The notes: a model not told the origin generated them from the letters alone. DNA of 11,054 nt from an uncultured Chitinophagaceae bacterium (GCA_946885335.1 CAMPGG010000095.1:1-11054), one strand, 5' to 3'. Numbered from the stretch's first letter, positions 1 to 7,527 are shown. Translations and numbers: made by a program.

Positions 1-70
1 CATACCAGTTAGATTCCCATCCACGGATGATTCCTAACCTGTTACCAATCGGATTTGCTTTTTGACCCAT
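1..70 (-). CDS. rpsC: Ribosomal protein uS3 (S3), N-terminal fragment
   Basis: Only the first 23 codons are inside the window; the gene runs off the left edge. The start ATG is at 68-70 and the translation begins [14 protein letters not shown] followed by RGWESNWY, the canonical start of bacterial S3, with the G-x-R-L-G-I and W-x-S-x-W/Y features. S3 is part of the 30S head and lines the mRNA entry channel. It starts one base after the rplV stop codon, so translation of the two is probably coupled. Identity is secure despite the short length, because both sequence and operon position (rplV-rpsC) agree. Confidence 0.95.
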   Translation of the reverse strand, partial: MGQKANPIGNRLGIIRGWESNWY

Positions 71-71
71 A

Positions 72-509
72 TTATTGGTTATTTTCCTTTGAAACGTTAG
101 TAGTATTATTTGCTTTTGATGCTGCAGTTTTAGTTGCTTTCTTAGCCGCAGCTTTTTCTGCTTTGGTTTCAGTGGCTTTGGTATCCACGATCACTGTTAC
201 GTGATTGCTTCTTTTCCTAACCCTGTATCCACGACCCTGTGGTGCAGGACGCATACGTTTGATAACCCTGGCTCCATCAACCATGATAGTTTTGATAACC
301 AGCAATCCTTCATCACCATCCTCATTCTTCTGCTTCCAGTTATCGATAGCACTTAACACCAGTTTACGCATTGGAACCGCAGGATGTTTAGTACTGTGTT
401 CCAGGATCGCTAATGCCTTTTCAACCCTTTCACCACGGATAAGGTCGGCCAGCAAACGCATTTTGCGGGGTGAAGTGGGATAATTTCTCAGTTTAGCTAC
501 TGCTTCCAT
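72..509 (-). CDS. rplV: Ribosomal protein uL22 (L22)
   Basis: A 145-residue L22, a 50S protein that binds 23S rRNA and reaches into the peptide exit tunnel. The N-terminus ([22 protein letters not shown]) and the beta-hairpin region near residues 78-105 ([30 protein letters not shown], here given in two parts of the same motif: [17 protein letters not shown] and RKRSNHVTV) match the family. Residues after about 112 form an Ala/Lys/Thr/Asn-rich low-complexity tail that E. coli L22 (about 110 residues) lacks; comparable basic tails are common in Bacteroidota. The ATG at 507-509 fits the family start. It lies 71 bases after rpsS and one base before rpsC. No internal promoter is apparent, so it should be transcribed with the operon. 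Confidence 0.97.
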   Translation of the reverse strand: MEAVAKLRNYPTSPRKMRLLADLIRGERVEKALAILEHSTKHPAVPMRKLVLSAIDNWKQKNEDGDEGLLVIKTIMVDGARVIKRMRPAPQGRGYRVRKRSNHVTVIVDTKATETKAEKAAAKKATKTAASKANNTTNVSKENNQ

Positions 510-580
510 TTTTATTTTAGTTTGAGATTGAGGTTCCGGTTTAGGCTAAAAACTACCTGAACTTTTACCTTATCCTGTTT

Positions 581-850
581 TTATCCTTTTTTACTTGAGT
601 GTCCTTTAAAGTTCCTGGTTGGTGCAAATTCACCTAATTTATGACCTACCATAAATTCTGTTACATATACCGGAATAAATTTGTTTCCATTATGTACAGC
701 CAGGGTATGTCCTACAAAATCAGGAGTAATAGTAGACCGACGGCTCCAGGTCTTGATTACACCTTTTTTTGATGTGCCTTCGTTAATGGCCAAAACTTTA
801 TCTTCCAGGTTTGCGTCAACGTAAGGTCCCTTTTTAATCGAACGAGCCAT
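581..850 (-). CDS. rpsS: Ribosomal protein uS19 (S19)
   Basis: An 89-residue protein of normal length for S19, which sits in the 30S head with S13 and contacts the A-site finger of the large subunit. It begins [19 protein letters not shown] and contains the hallmark [22 protein letters not shown] and [22 protein letters not shown] segments (residues about 34-80), ending in GHSSKKG. The start at 848-850 gives the canonical N-terminus. It lies between rplB (58 bases upstream in transcription order) and rplV (71 bases downstream), the invariant order of S10 operons. Nothing unusual is seen in it. Confidence 0.97.
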   Translation of the reverse strand: MARSIKKGPYVDANLEDKVLAINEGTSKKGVIKTWSRRSTITPDFVGHTLAVHNGNKFIPVYVTEFMVGHKLGEFAPTRNFKGHSSKKG

Positions 851-908
851 GTGCTTTTTATTTTAAGCCTGTTTTACAACAGGATTGTTTACGATTTTTT
901 TGTTAGAA

Positions 909-1748
909 TTATTTGGCTAATTTTTTACCGTTGCTTCTTTGAATAATCAGCTTATCACTTCCTTTTCCTTTAGTCCTTGTTTTCAATCCTCTTGAGAATT
1001 GACCAGTCCTTGAACGAGGCTGACCTCCGGAGGCTCTACCTTCACCACCACCCATCGGGTGATCTACCGGGTTCATCGCTACACCTCTTGTTCTTGGTTT
1101 AATACCTTTCCAACGGTTACGACCTGCTTTACCCATGCTCTGCAGGCTATGATCACTATTACTAACCACACCTACGGTTGCATAACATTTGATCAATACT
1201 TTTCTTAATTCACCAGAAGGCATTTTAAGGATAGCGTACTTCTCTTCTTTGTTTGTCAACTGGGCTGATGAACCTGCACTGCGGGCTAATTTACCACCCT
1301 GGCCAGGTTGCATTTCAATATTGTGAACGTTGGTACCTAAAGGCATGTTCTTCATCATCAATGCATGTCCCAATTCTGGTGCAACTGCATCTCCACTGAT
1401 CACTTTCGCTCCAACTTCCAGGCCTTGTGGTGCCAGGATGTAACGCTTTTCACCATCTGCATAATGCAAAAGAGCGATGAAAGCCGTACGGTTTGGATCA
1501 TACTCAATACTGGCAACTGTTGCTTCAATATCTTTCTTATCTCTTTTGAAATCAACTAAACGGTATTTGTGTTTGTGACCACCACCCATATAACGGGTTG
1601 TTCTGCGACCAGAAACGTTTCTACCACCAGTGCTTTTCTTTGGCGCCAGCAATGACTTTTCAGGTTCATTGGTAGTAATCTCAACATACGCATTACCGAT
1701 TCTCCATCGTGTACCGGCTGTCGTGGGTTTGTATTTTCTTAATGCCAT
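909..1748 (-). CDS. rplB: Ribosomal protein uL2 (L2)
   Basis: A 279-residue L2, close to the usual 270-280. L2 is a primary 23S rRNA binder needed for subunit joining and for the peptidyl-transferase region. The N-terminal part begins [16 protein letters not shown]; the OB-like and SH3-like core spans about residues 60-200 with LGTNVHNIE and [17 protein letters not shown]. The C-terminal [17 protein letters not shown] motif is followed by a basic tail. Bacteroidota-type HPMGGG replaces the HPHGGG seen in E. coli. The start at 1746-1748 has an A-rich upstream context (about ten A/T bases) and no Shine-Dalgarno motif, typical of this phylum. Flanked by rplW upstream and rpsS downstream. Confidence 0.98.
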   Translation of the reverse strand: MALRKYKPTTAGTRWRIGNAYVEITTNEPEKSLLAPKKSTGGRNVSGRRTTRYMGGGHKHKYRLVDFKRDKKDIEATVASIEYDPNRTAFIALLHYADGEKRYILAPQGLEVGAKVISGDAVAPELGHALMMKNMPLGTNVHNIEMQPGQGGKLARSAGSSAQLTNKEEKYAILKMPSGELRKVLIKCYATVGVVSNSDHSLQSMGKAGRNRWKGIKPRTRGVAMNPVDHPMGGGEGRASGGQPRSRTGQFSRGLKTRTKGKGSDKLIIQRSNGKKLAK

Positions 1749-1819
1749 TTTTTAATTCTTTAATTAGTCAATACTTTGCGGCGTTTGACGCGCCATTCAT
1801 TAATAATTTTTATTACCGC

Positions 1820-2119
1820 TTAAATATTTGCGTACAGGTCAATCGTTTCACCTTCTGCAACAGTAACCATCGCTTTTTTATAAGCTGATTTCTGTCCTTT
1901 GATATAACCTGCTTTTGTAAAGCGGGTCTTTGATTTTCCTGGAACAACCACGGTATTAACATCAACCACATTTACACCGTAGAACTGCTGAATCGCATTC
2001 CTGATCTCCAGCTTATTGGCTTTACGGGCAACTTTAAAAGCATAACGACGCAGTGTTTCCTGCTGGCTGTTGGCCTTTTCCGTTAAAATGGGTTTTATTA
2101 AAACTTCAGAAATTTTCAT
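1820..2119 (-). CDS. rplW: Ribosomal protein uL23 (L23)
   Basis: A 99-residue L23, standard length. L23 sits at the exit of the peptide tunnel and is the docking point for trigger factor and the signal recognition particle. Family features are the ISEVLIKPILTEKA start, the basic YAFKVARKANKLEIRNAI segment (residues about 26-44), the FYGVNVVDVNTVV strand and the basic loop GKSKTRFTKAGYIKGQKSAYKKA. It is separated from rplD by 57 bases and from rplB by 70 bases, in the standard S10-operon order. The last spacer (1749-1819) has a short GC-rich hairpin around 1775-1790 that is too weak to name. Confidence 0.97.
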   Translation of the reverse strand: MKISEVLIKPILTEKANSQQETLRRYAFKVARKANKLEIRNAIQQFYGVNVVDVNTVVVPGKSKTRFTKAGYIKGQKSAYKKAMVTVAEGETIDLYANI

Positions 2120-2176
2120 TTCAATTCTTTTTATTTTTTAGAGATGCTGATTTCTCAACAATCACTTTAATTTTTA

Positions 2177-2818
2177 TTAAGCTTCAGCTGGTTCGTTTTC
2201 CTGCTCTGCAAAAACATTGGCAGCGCTTTCAGATAAAACCAGGATATCCGCATTCATGATATCATAAGTATTCATATCACTCAACATAACATTATTAACA
2301 CTTGGAAGATTTCTGAAACTCAATAAAACGTTTTCATTGTATTCAGGAATCACAAACAATGTTTTGCGTGCGCCGGTGTTTACACTATTGATCATTTTAA
2401 CAGCAGTTGCGGTTTTAGGCGCATCCAACTGAAGATCTTCAACAACAACAATCGCATTTGCTTTTGCTTTGTGTGCCAGTGCAGACATTTTAGCCAGGTC
2501 TTTCACCTTACGGTTTAATTTAAAATCGTAAGCGTGTGGTTTTGGTCCAAAGATGGTACCACCACCCTTATATAAAGGGTTACGGATATTACCTTTTCTT
2601 GAACCACCGGTTCCCTTTTGCTTATGCAGTTTGCGTGATGCACCCTGAACTTCAGCACGGGTTTTTACTTTGTGTGTACCTGTGCGTTTAGCAGCAAGGT
2701 ATTGTTTTACAGAAAGGTAAATAACGTGGTTGTTAGGCTCAATACCGAAAATTTCTTCCGGCAGTTCAAGCGTTCTACCTGTTTTCTTTCCTTCTATATT
2801 TAAAATATCGATTTGCAT
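2177..2818 (-). CDS. rplD: Ribosomal protein uL4 (L4)
   Basis: A 213-residue L4, a 50S protein whose extended loop lines the exit tunnel. It contains the diagnostic loop GASRKLHKQKGTGGSRKGN (residues about 59-77), then GPKPHAYDFKLNRKVK and the helix LAKMSALAHKAK, and an acidic C-terminus (NVFAEQENEPAEA). In E. coli L4 represses the S10 operon by binding its leader RNA. Whether that holds here is unknown, but the structured spacer two genes upstream makes it worth asking. Start ATG at 2816-2818, only one base after the rplC stop, implying coupled translation of L3 and L4. Confidence 0.97.
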   Translation of the reverse strand: MQIDILNIEGKKTGRTLELPEEIFGIEPNNHVIYLSVKQYLAAKRTGTHKVKTRAEVQGASRKLHKQKGTGGSRKGNIRNPLYKGGGTIFGPKPHAYDFKLNRKVKDLAKMSALAHKAKANAIVVVEDLQLDAPKTATAVKMINSVNTGARKTLFVIPEYNENVLLSFRNLPSVNNVMLSDMNTYDIMNADILVLSESAANVFAEQENEPAEA

Positions 2819-2819
2819 A

Positions 2820-3437
2820 TTATTTCTGAATTAAAACGATTGAACCATTGTGGCCAGGAACAGAACCACTTATTAAAATGTAATTTTTTTCAGGGAAGAT
2901 CTTTACGACTTTCAAACCTTTGGTTTTTACCCTGTCGCCACCCATACGGCCCGCCATACGCATGCCTTTGAATACACGACTTGGATAAGATGAACCACCA
3001 ATAGAACCCGGAGCTCTTTGACGATCATGCTGACCGTGAGAAGCTTCACCAACACCCGAAAATCCGTGGCGTTTTACAACACCCTGGAAACCTTTTCCTT
3101 TAGTGGTACCAACAACATCAACAGTTTCACCTTCGGTAAAAATGTCAACAGCAATGGTTTCACCAATATTTTTTTCTATGGAATAGTTCCGGAATTCTTT
3201 TACGAACTTTTTAGCAGCAGTCTGTGCTTTAGCGTAGTGATTCTTTTCAGAGAGTGAAGTGTGTTTCTCATTCTTATCGCCGAATGCTAATTGTAATGCA
3301 TTATACCCGTCAGTATCCTGGGTTTTAACCTGGGTAACTACGCAGGGTCCGGCTTCAATAATTGTGCAGGCTGTTTGCCGACCTGTTGAATCGAAGATGC
3401 TGGTCATCCCGATTTTTTTACCAATGATTCCTTTCAT
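2820..3437 (-). CDS. rplC: Ribosomal protein uL3 (L3)
   Basis: A 205-residue L3, an early 50S assembly protein reaching the peptidyl-transferase centre. It starts [16 protein letters not shown] and carries [16 protein letters not shown] (residues about 110-125), [16 protein letters not shown] and [14 protein letters not shown], then the C-terminal [13 protein letters not shown]. The [15 protein letters not shown] stretch lacks the glutamine that PrmB methylates in E. coli (GSIGQNQTPGKVFKG); as I recall this is usual for the phylum, so I read it as lineage variation. Upstream of the ATG (3435-3437) there is no Shine-Dalgarno; instead a 7-bp stem-loop ends four bases before it. rplD follows after one base. 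Confidence 0.98.
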   Translation of the reverse strand: MKGIIGKKIGMTSIFDSTGRQTACTIIEAGPCVVTQVKTQDTDGYNALQLAFGDKNEKHTSLSEKNHYAKAQTAAKKFVKEFRNYSIEKNIGETIAVDIFTEGETVDVVGTTKGKGFQGVVKRHGFSGVGEASHGQHDRQRAPGSIGGSSYPSRVFKGMRMAGRMGGDRVKTKGLKVVKIFPEKNYILISGSVPGHNGSIVLIQK

Positions 3438-3747
3438 TTTTCTTACGGTTTATCCCCGCAAGGTTATTCAAGACATTTCCCGCTGGTAAGCGGAAGGTCA
3501 ATCCTGGTTCATCACCGACCTTTTCCTTGGTTCAGCAAACTTACTTTAACAGTAAGTGCCGGTGGAAGTACCGGTGATAAACAAACCTCGAAGGGCTTGT
3601 TTATATTTTTTATAGCGGCTTTGGAAATTTTCCTTACCGCTTTTCAGAGCTCTTTTCTCCAGGTGATTCCCGAATTGAGAGATGAATGATTTAAATAATT
3701 ATAAGAACTTATATTCTTAGAACTGCAGTATTAACTGCTTTTCTATT
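3438..3747 (-). promoter_or_regulatory. Structured non-coding spacer, candidate ribosomal-protein leader
   Basis: This 310-base gap between rpsJ and rplC has no usable ORF on the minus strand but is packed with stem-loops. In transcription order (arms in window coordinates): GCAGT/ACTGC 3725-3729/3734-3738; 6 bp 3702-3707/3714-3719; 5 bp AGCGG/CCGCT 3614-3618/3637-3641 enclosing a GGAA/TTCC stem; 11 bp 3577-3587/3594-3604; CCGGT/ACCGG 3559-3563/3570-3574; 7 bp 3539-3545/3551-3557; 6 bp AAGGTC/GACCTT 3494-3499/3517-3522; 5 bp CCGCT/AGCGG 3480-3484/3489-3493; and 7 bp 3442-3448/3456-3462 just before the rplC ATG. Two stems pair fully only in minus-strand RNA, through G-U wobbles. By analogy with r-protein leaders it may bind an operon product such as L3 or L4; this is inference, and I do not recognise a known leader family. 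An mRNA-processing or stability element is the alternative. Confidence 0.6.
3442..3462 (-). promoter_or_regulatory. Stem-loop at the rplC ribosome-binding site
   Basis: In the mRNA, CUUGCGG pairs with CCGUAAG (one G-U) around the 7-nt loop GGAUAAA, and AAAA then leads into the rplC AUG. The stem occupies the place where a ribosome would load, and the only purine-rich GGGGA lies within it. The start is therefore likely controlled by how this helix folds. It is seen directly in the sequence; the regulatory role is inferred. Confidence 0.5.
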
Positions 3748-4053
3748 TTATGCTTTGATCTCAACTTCTACCCCACTAGGCAGATCTAACTTCGACAGCG
3801 CATCTACCGTCCTTGAACTGGACGTGTAAATATCCAGCAAACGCTTATGCGTAGCTAACTGGAACTGCTCACGACTCTTTTTATTTACGTGTGGTGAACG
3901 CAATACGGTAAAAATTTTACGGCGGGTTGGTAAAGGAATAGGACCTGTTACAACTGCACCTGTACTGCGAACTGTTTTCACGATCTTTTCTGCTGATTTA
4001 TCAACCAGGTTGTGATCGTATGACTGTAATTTTATTCTGATACGTTGAGACAT
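3748..4053 (-). CDS. rpsJ: Ribosomal protein uS10 (S10)
   Basis: A 101-residue S10, first gene of the operon and part of the 30S head; in other bacteria it also acts as NusE in transcription antitermination. The protein reads [20 protein letters not shown], then [23 protein letters not shown] near the mid-region and ends SGVEVEIKA, all diagnostic. A longer frame opens two codons earlier with TTG (4057-4059); I chose the ATG at 4051-4053 because it gives the standard family N-terminus. A Bacteroidota promoter lies about 30 bases upstream, leaving a leader of roughly 20-25 nt. A 310-base structured spacer, not the usual short gap, follows before rplC. Confidence 0.97.
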   Translation of the reverse strand: MSQRIRIKLQSYDHNLVDKSAEKIVKTVRSTGAVVTGPIPLPTRRKIFTVLRSPHVNKKSREQFQLATHKRLLDIYTSSSRTVDALSKLDLPSGVEVEIKA

Positions 4054-4082
4054 TTGCAAAAACCCATTTTTTAACGGGAGTG

Positions 4083-4115
4083 CAAAGGTAAGGGGCTGAA
4101 ACTAAACGGACAAAG
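4083..4115 (-). promoter_or_regulatory. Bacteroidota-type promoter of the S10 operon
   Basis: On the minus strand, CTTTG (4111-4115) is followed after 20 nt by TACCTTTG (4083-4090). This matches the primary sigma-factor consensus of the phylum (TTTG or TTG, 17-23 nt, TAnnTTTG). Transcription would begin near 4076, about 23 nt before the rpsJ ATG. Its presence shows the S10 operon starts afresh at rpsJ and does not depend on read-through from fusA. Confidence 0.8.
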
Positions 4116-4154
4116 ATTTTATCTATCTTTTTTTCTTATTTGGCTTTTTATTGT

Positions 4155-6344
4155 TCATTTTTTAGAAATAAATGGCTTAAGCCTGAAACTTAGCGTAGCA
4201 AAGCCTCCTTTTTCCAGGTGTTCCACTCTAAAACGATGCCTGCCATTTAAGGGTAAAACGATTTTTTTATGGGGTGATTCATCAAATTTATAATTGGAGG
4301 GATTCCATTCATTTAAAACCAGGCTGTCATCCACATACACACGCACCGCATCATCCCATGTAACACCAATCTCATATTCCCCGGGTTTAAGTTCTGCAGT
4401 GCCTTCAGCAAGCGTTAAAAAATAAGGATAAGTTTTTGAACCCTCTTTAATCCCTCCCCACCAGGCATATTCCAACCGATCGGTTTTACCTGTCTTAACC
4501 GGCACACTTCCAGCCGGAAGAAATTCATTTTTAGCATTTAAAGGAGAATGTAGCGTATCATAAGAATACCATTTCACATCCCATTGAATGGGTTGAAAAT
4601 ATTTCCTGAACTGAAATTTATACGGTTTTCCGGCTGGTATAGTTTGGCCAAAGGGTGTAACAATCTCTTCACCCACATACTCCAGTTCTATTAAAATATC
4701 AGTGTTTAATGATTTTTGTTTTTTTGCAGTAATGGTAGCAGGAAAACCTATTCCACTGGTTGTTATACTATCAACCCCTTTGGCAGACTTAATTTTCCAC
4801 TTACCTGCCGGACCTAAAATATCAAAATGCATAATTCCCGATGTATCTGTTGGATTTGTATTCCAGATTATGGGTGAACGAAAATCATAAGGCCCCCACT
4901 CTGTCATCCGGATATTATTGCGCCCGGCATATTCGCCACTTCCTTTAAAAGGATTCATTGCAGAATCAACTTCAGGCAAAATTATATTGGTATCATTTAC
5001 CGTTAACTGGTAAAGCTTTTCGTAGAAACTAGTATCCATGTCTGTAACTGTGGAATCAATCTTAAAAACTTCATCAACACCCGAATAAGTGTTACTGAAT
5101 ATATTCAGTTTGCTGGTTCCTTTAATATTATATACCAGGCTGTCATTATTAAAACTGTTGGAGGCGATGATATAATCCCTGCTGCGGGTATCCCTGTTTT
5201 GCGCATAACCCCAATCGGCAGGTTGCTCTTTGCGAGACCAAAGCCGGATAGCTTCTTTGTTTTTAAAAAAAACATTATAACTGATCATGTTGTCCTGGCC
5301 ATGTTCAAGCGCAATTCCAATTCGGTTATTCCTGATCTTGTTATTCCGAAAATCAGTTTCATAACTATAACCGGCCCATATACCATGATCACATTCATAG
5401 ATCCGGTTATCCGCAATATAATTCCTGCTAAAAGTTACTTCTATACCATTGGTTGGAGCATATGAAAAATCATTACCCATTAACACGTTATCATTACAGC
5501 CCCCTTTTCCTGAATCCATAGTAGATTGGCCAGCCCAAAGAAAAAAACCATCACCTCCATGGGTAACCGCATTTCGGTAAAACAGGTTTTCATTACTTTG
5601 CTCATAAACCAGGATGCCTGCACTGTCCTGCCCCCTGTTATAAACACCATGACTATAACCACGCACATTAAAAATGATTCGGTTATGCAAAACTTTATTT
5701 CTTTCACTCCGGTACATACCCAAACCAATTCCTGAGTTAAATGAAAAATCATTATTGTAAATCAATCCATCACTGCTACCGGTCATCATCAGGGCATTTT
5801 GTCCACCGGTAACCTTATTGTTTCTGATGATTGCCATGTCACAATTTTTAAGATACATAGCGGCTCCATAACGAAGCCATTCATCATTTTCATTCTGGTG
5901 ATAACTCATCCAGTCTGAAATATCTTCTTTTTCCTGCGTGCTGTTTAATTGGGGCCGGTAGTTATAACTAAAATCGGATTGTTCAATGGTCAGACTTTGT
6001 ACATTGACCGCCATTACTGCAAGCTTGTATCCCCTGGCTTGTACATTTTTTATGGTGATGTTGCGACTATTCCTGATAAGTATGGCTACACCAGTGAATT
6101 TATCTGGCTGCATGATATCATCACTGCCTTGCAATATGGCATTATTAAAATCAACCACTAAATTATTGCCTTCTATAATGATGACTGCCTCATTCAGGTT
6201 GGTGGTAGCAGGTAGTTTATAAATACCTTTTTTAATTTTTGTTGATGAATTGATTTGCATTCCTTTTGTCAATGCCTTTTCCTGTGCAATGACAAAAGTT
6301 GAAAAGACTAAAAAGACAGATGCGGATATTATTTTTTTAATCAT
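4155..6344 (-). CDS. Exported right-handed beta-helix protein with PA14-like C-terminus
   Basis: Function not recognised. The ATG at 6342-6344 starts a 729-residue protein with a clear signal peptide (MIKKIISASVFLVFSTFVIA, cleavage before QEK), so it is exported to the periplasm or surface. A longer frame opens with GTG at 6413 but would bury the signal peptide and consume the divergent promoter region, so I reject it. Residues about 65-430 are rich in short N-x-I/N-x-F turns (NNDFSFNSGIGLGMYRSE, RNKIRNNRIGIALEHGQD), the NosD/parallel beta-helix pattern typical of carbohydrate-binding or lyase folds. The last about 110 residues (GEYEIGVTWDDAVRVYVDD, then LNEW and RFRVEHLEKGGFATLSF) resemble a PA14 carbohydrate-binding domain. 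No catalytic residues or sorting tail can be named. Polysaccharide binding or cleavage at the envelope is plausible inference. It is divergent from the flippase-like gene, 74 bases away. Confidence 0.8.
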   Translation of the reverse strand: MIKKIISASVFLVFSTFVIAQEKALTKGMQINSSTKIKKGIYKLPATTNLNEAVIIIEGNNLVVDFNNAILQGSDDIMQPDKFTGVAILIRNSRNITIKNVQARGYKLAVMAVNVQSLTIEQSDFSYNYRPQLNSTQEKEDISDWMSYHQNENDEWLRYGAAMYLKNCDMAIIRNNKVTGGQNALMMTGSSDGLIYNNDFSFNSGIGLGMYRSERNKVLHNRIIFNVRGYSHGVYNRGQDSAGILVYEQSNENLFYRNAVTHGGDGFFLWAGQSTMDSGKGGCNDNVLMGNDFSYAPTNGIEVTFSRNYIADNRIYECDHGIWAGYSYETDFRNNKIRNNRIGIALEHGQDNMISYNVFFKNKEAIRLWSRKEQPADWGYAQNRDTRSRDYIIASNSFNNDSLVYNIKGTSKLNIFSNTYSGVDEVFKIDSTVTDMDTSFYEKLYQLTVNDTNIILPEVDSAMNPFKGSGEYAGRNNIRMTEWGPYDFRSPIIWNTNPTDTSGIMHFDILGPAGKWKIKSAKGVDSITTSGIGFPATITAKKQKSLNTDILIELEYVGEEIVTPFGQTIPAGKPYKFQFRKYFQPIQWDVKWYSYDTLHSPLNAKNEFLPAGSVPVKTGKTDRLEYAWWGGIKEGSKTYPYFLTLAEGTAELKPGEYEIGVTWDDAVRVYVDDSLVLNEWNPSNYKFDESPHKKIVLPLNGRHRFRVEHLEKGGFATLSFRLKPFISKK

Positions 6345-6418
6345 AGAGTTTCCGTTTACTTGCAGCGTTTTCTGATGAGCATAAAAATACTCCTGTTTAT
6401 TGAAGATCGCCACCGAAT

Positions 6419-7309
6419 ATGTCAGAAGTTTTAGTCAAAAAAGAACCTGCCTTAAAAAAAATCGCCAAAATTCTAATTAAGGTGGTGATTACCATATTGT
6501 GTTTCTGGTATATTTCTAACAAAATAGATTTTATCCAAACGATAGATTCTATTAAAAAAGCCAATTGGTTATATCTGTTTGCGGCGCTCCTGCTTTTAAT
6601 GTTTTCAAAATTACTTTCCGCTTTCCGGTTAAACATTTATTTCCGCAATATTCATTTACCTATACCTGCCTGGCAAAATATAAAATTGTATTGGCTTGGC
6701 ATGTTCTATAATTTATTTCTGCCAGGTGCTATAAGTGGTGATGCCTACAAAGTCATCTACCTGAAAAGAAAAATGGATGCACCTTATAAGAAAACTTCAG
6801 CAGCTGTATTATTGGACAGGTTCAGTGGTTTATTATCTGTGGGTATTTTATTAGCTATTTCCGGAATGATGGTTTTACCAGGTTGGTGGATGGATATTTT
6901 ACTTTTCTCCGGCTCCCTTGTTGCTATCGCCGGATTATACCTGGTGGTAAAATACTTTATGGCGGATTTTTTAGCTGGTTTCTGGCCTGCTTTTATTTGG
7001 GGGATGGGTGTTCAGTTAGCGCAGGTCATTTGTCTTTATTTTATAATGCAATCAATGCATGTTGAAACAGATTTTGCTACCTGGTTATTTATATTCCTGG
7101 TTGCAAGCGTTGTTGCGGTTTTACCGTTGTCTTTAGGTGGAGGTTTGGGTACAAGGGAATTTGTATTTGTAACCGGGGCAGAATATTTCCTGCTCAACCA
7201 GCAAACAGGCTTAACTGCCAGTTTAATATTTTTTGTTCTTACGGTGATATCCTCTGTAGGAGGAGCATATTTTATTTTCAAAGACCCTTTGCCAGGAACC
7301 AAAAACTAA
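6419..7309 (+). CDS. Flippase-like integral membrane protein (LPG synthase TM / UPF0104 family)
   Basis: A 296-residue protein with about seven or eight hydrophobic segments (near residues 15-33, 46-67, 90-104, 128-152, 158-180, 188-210, 219-240, 263-287). It carries the family signature NLFLPGAISGDAYK (98-111), LDRFSGLL (132-139) and PLSLGGGLGTRE (236-247), which mark the membrane domain shared by lysylphosphatidylglycerol synthases, AglD and YbhN-like proteins. The soluble aminoacyl-transferase domain of MprF is absent, so lysinylation is unlikely. Family members are linked to lipid or glycolipid handling and envelope glycosylation, but the exact substrate cannot be read from sequence. It is the only complete plus-strand gene in the window and diverges from the beta-helix gene, which makes an envelope glycan role for the pair possible. 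The start ATG at 6419 has no rival nearby. Confidence 0.88.
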   Translation: MSEVLVKKEPALKKIAKILIKVVITILCFWYISNKIDFIQTIDSIKKANWLYLFAALLLLMFSKLLSAFRLNIYFRNIHLPIPAWQNIKLYWLGMFYNLFLPGAISGDAYKVIYLKRKMDAPYKKTSAAVLLDRFSGLLSVGILLAISGMMVLPGWWMDILLFSGSLVAIAGLYLVVKYFMADFLAGFWPAFIWGMGVQLAQVICLYFIMQSMHVETDFATWLFIFLVASVVAVLPLSLGGGLGTREFVFVTGAEYFLLNQQTGLTASLIFFVLTVISSVGGAYFIFKDPLPGTKN

Positions 7310-7331
7310 ATTTAGGAATGTTTAAAATAAA

Positions 7332-7357
7332 CCAGGGACACTGTTGAGCGTCCCTGG
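7332..7357 (-). terminator. Probable terminator hairpin between converging genes
   Basis: CCAGGGAC (7332-7339) and GTCCCTGG (7350-7357) form a perfect 8-bp stem with a 10-nt loop. Read on the minus strand it is followed by a U-rich run (TTTATTTTAAA), so it best fits termination of the transcript from the small secreted protein gene about 170 bases upstream. It lies only 22 bases after the stop of the plus-strand membrane protein gene and may also help end that transcript, although no clean T-run follows in that direction. Confidence 0.55.
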
Positions 7358-7527
7358 CGGAGATAAAAACTCCTTATTTGGTGTTTTTCATAAGTTGCTT
7401 TAGCAACCAATCAGTGGAACCTTAAAAACGGGGTATAGTCAGTTTATTAACAAAATTTATGCCGCAATTAGCTGAAAATTAATTTTTTGCAACTTTAAGT
7501 GAATACTATTATCGCAGTTAAATTATC

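Noticed and set aside
205..483. Plus-strand ORF opposite rplV, and similar frames opposite rplB, rplC, fusA and the beta-helix gene.
   Set aside because: These are antisense shadows of well-identified genes with no family features of their own.
1775..1792. Small GC-rich hairpin and a TACTTTG promoter-like string in the rplW-rplB spacer.
   Set aside because: The stem is only 4 bp, and the promoter-like string is antisense to the operon and one base short of consensus.
3536..3543. Internal promoter -7 element TAAGTTTG on the minus strand inside the rpsJ-rplC spacer.
   Set aside because: It matches TAnnTTTG but has no TTTG 17-23 nt upstream and lies within a 7-bp stem; kept only as a possibility.
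3577..3612. Plus-strand terminator (stem ATAAACAAACC/GGCTTGTTTAT followed by ATTTTTT).
   Set aside because: No plus-strand gene lies upstream, and the plus-strand stem has an A-C mismatch that becomes a G-U pair only in minus-strand RNA.
4054..4059. TTG start two codons upstream for rpsJ.
   Set aside because: The ATG at 4051-4053 gives the conserved S10 N-terminus MSQRIRIKL.
5480..5752. 90-codon minus-strand ORF inside the beta-helix gene in another frame.
   Set aside because: It lies wholly within the larger gene, and its sequence looks like an out-of-frame reading of it.
6345..6413. N-terminal extension of the beta-helix protein from a GTG at 6413.
   Set aside because: It would place 23 residues before a typical signal peptide and cover the whole divergent promoter region.
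7340..7420. Hammerhead-ribozyme-like fragments (CTGTTGAG on plus; CTGATTGG on minus).
   Set aside because: The invariant CUGANGA and GAAA core is not complete in either orientation.
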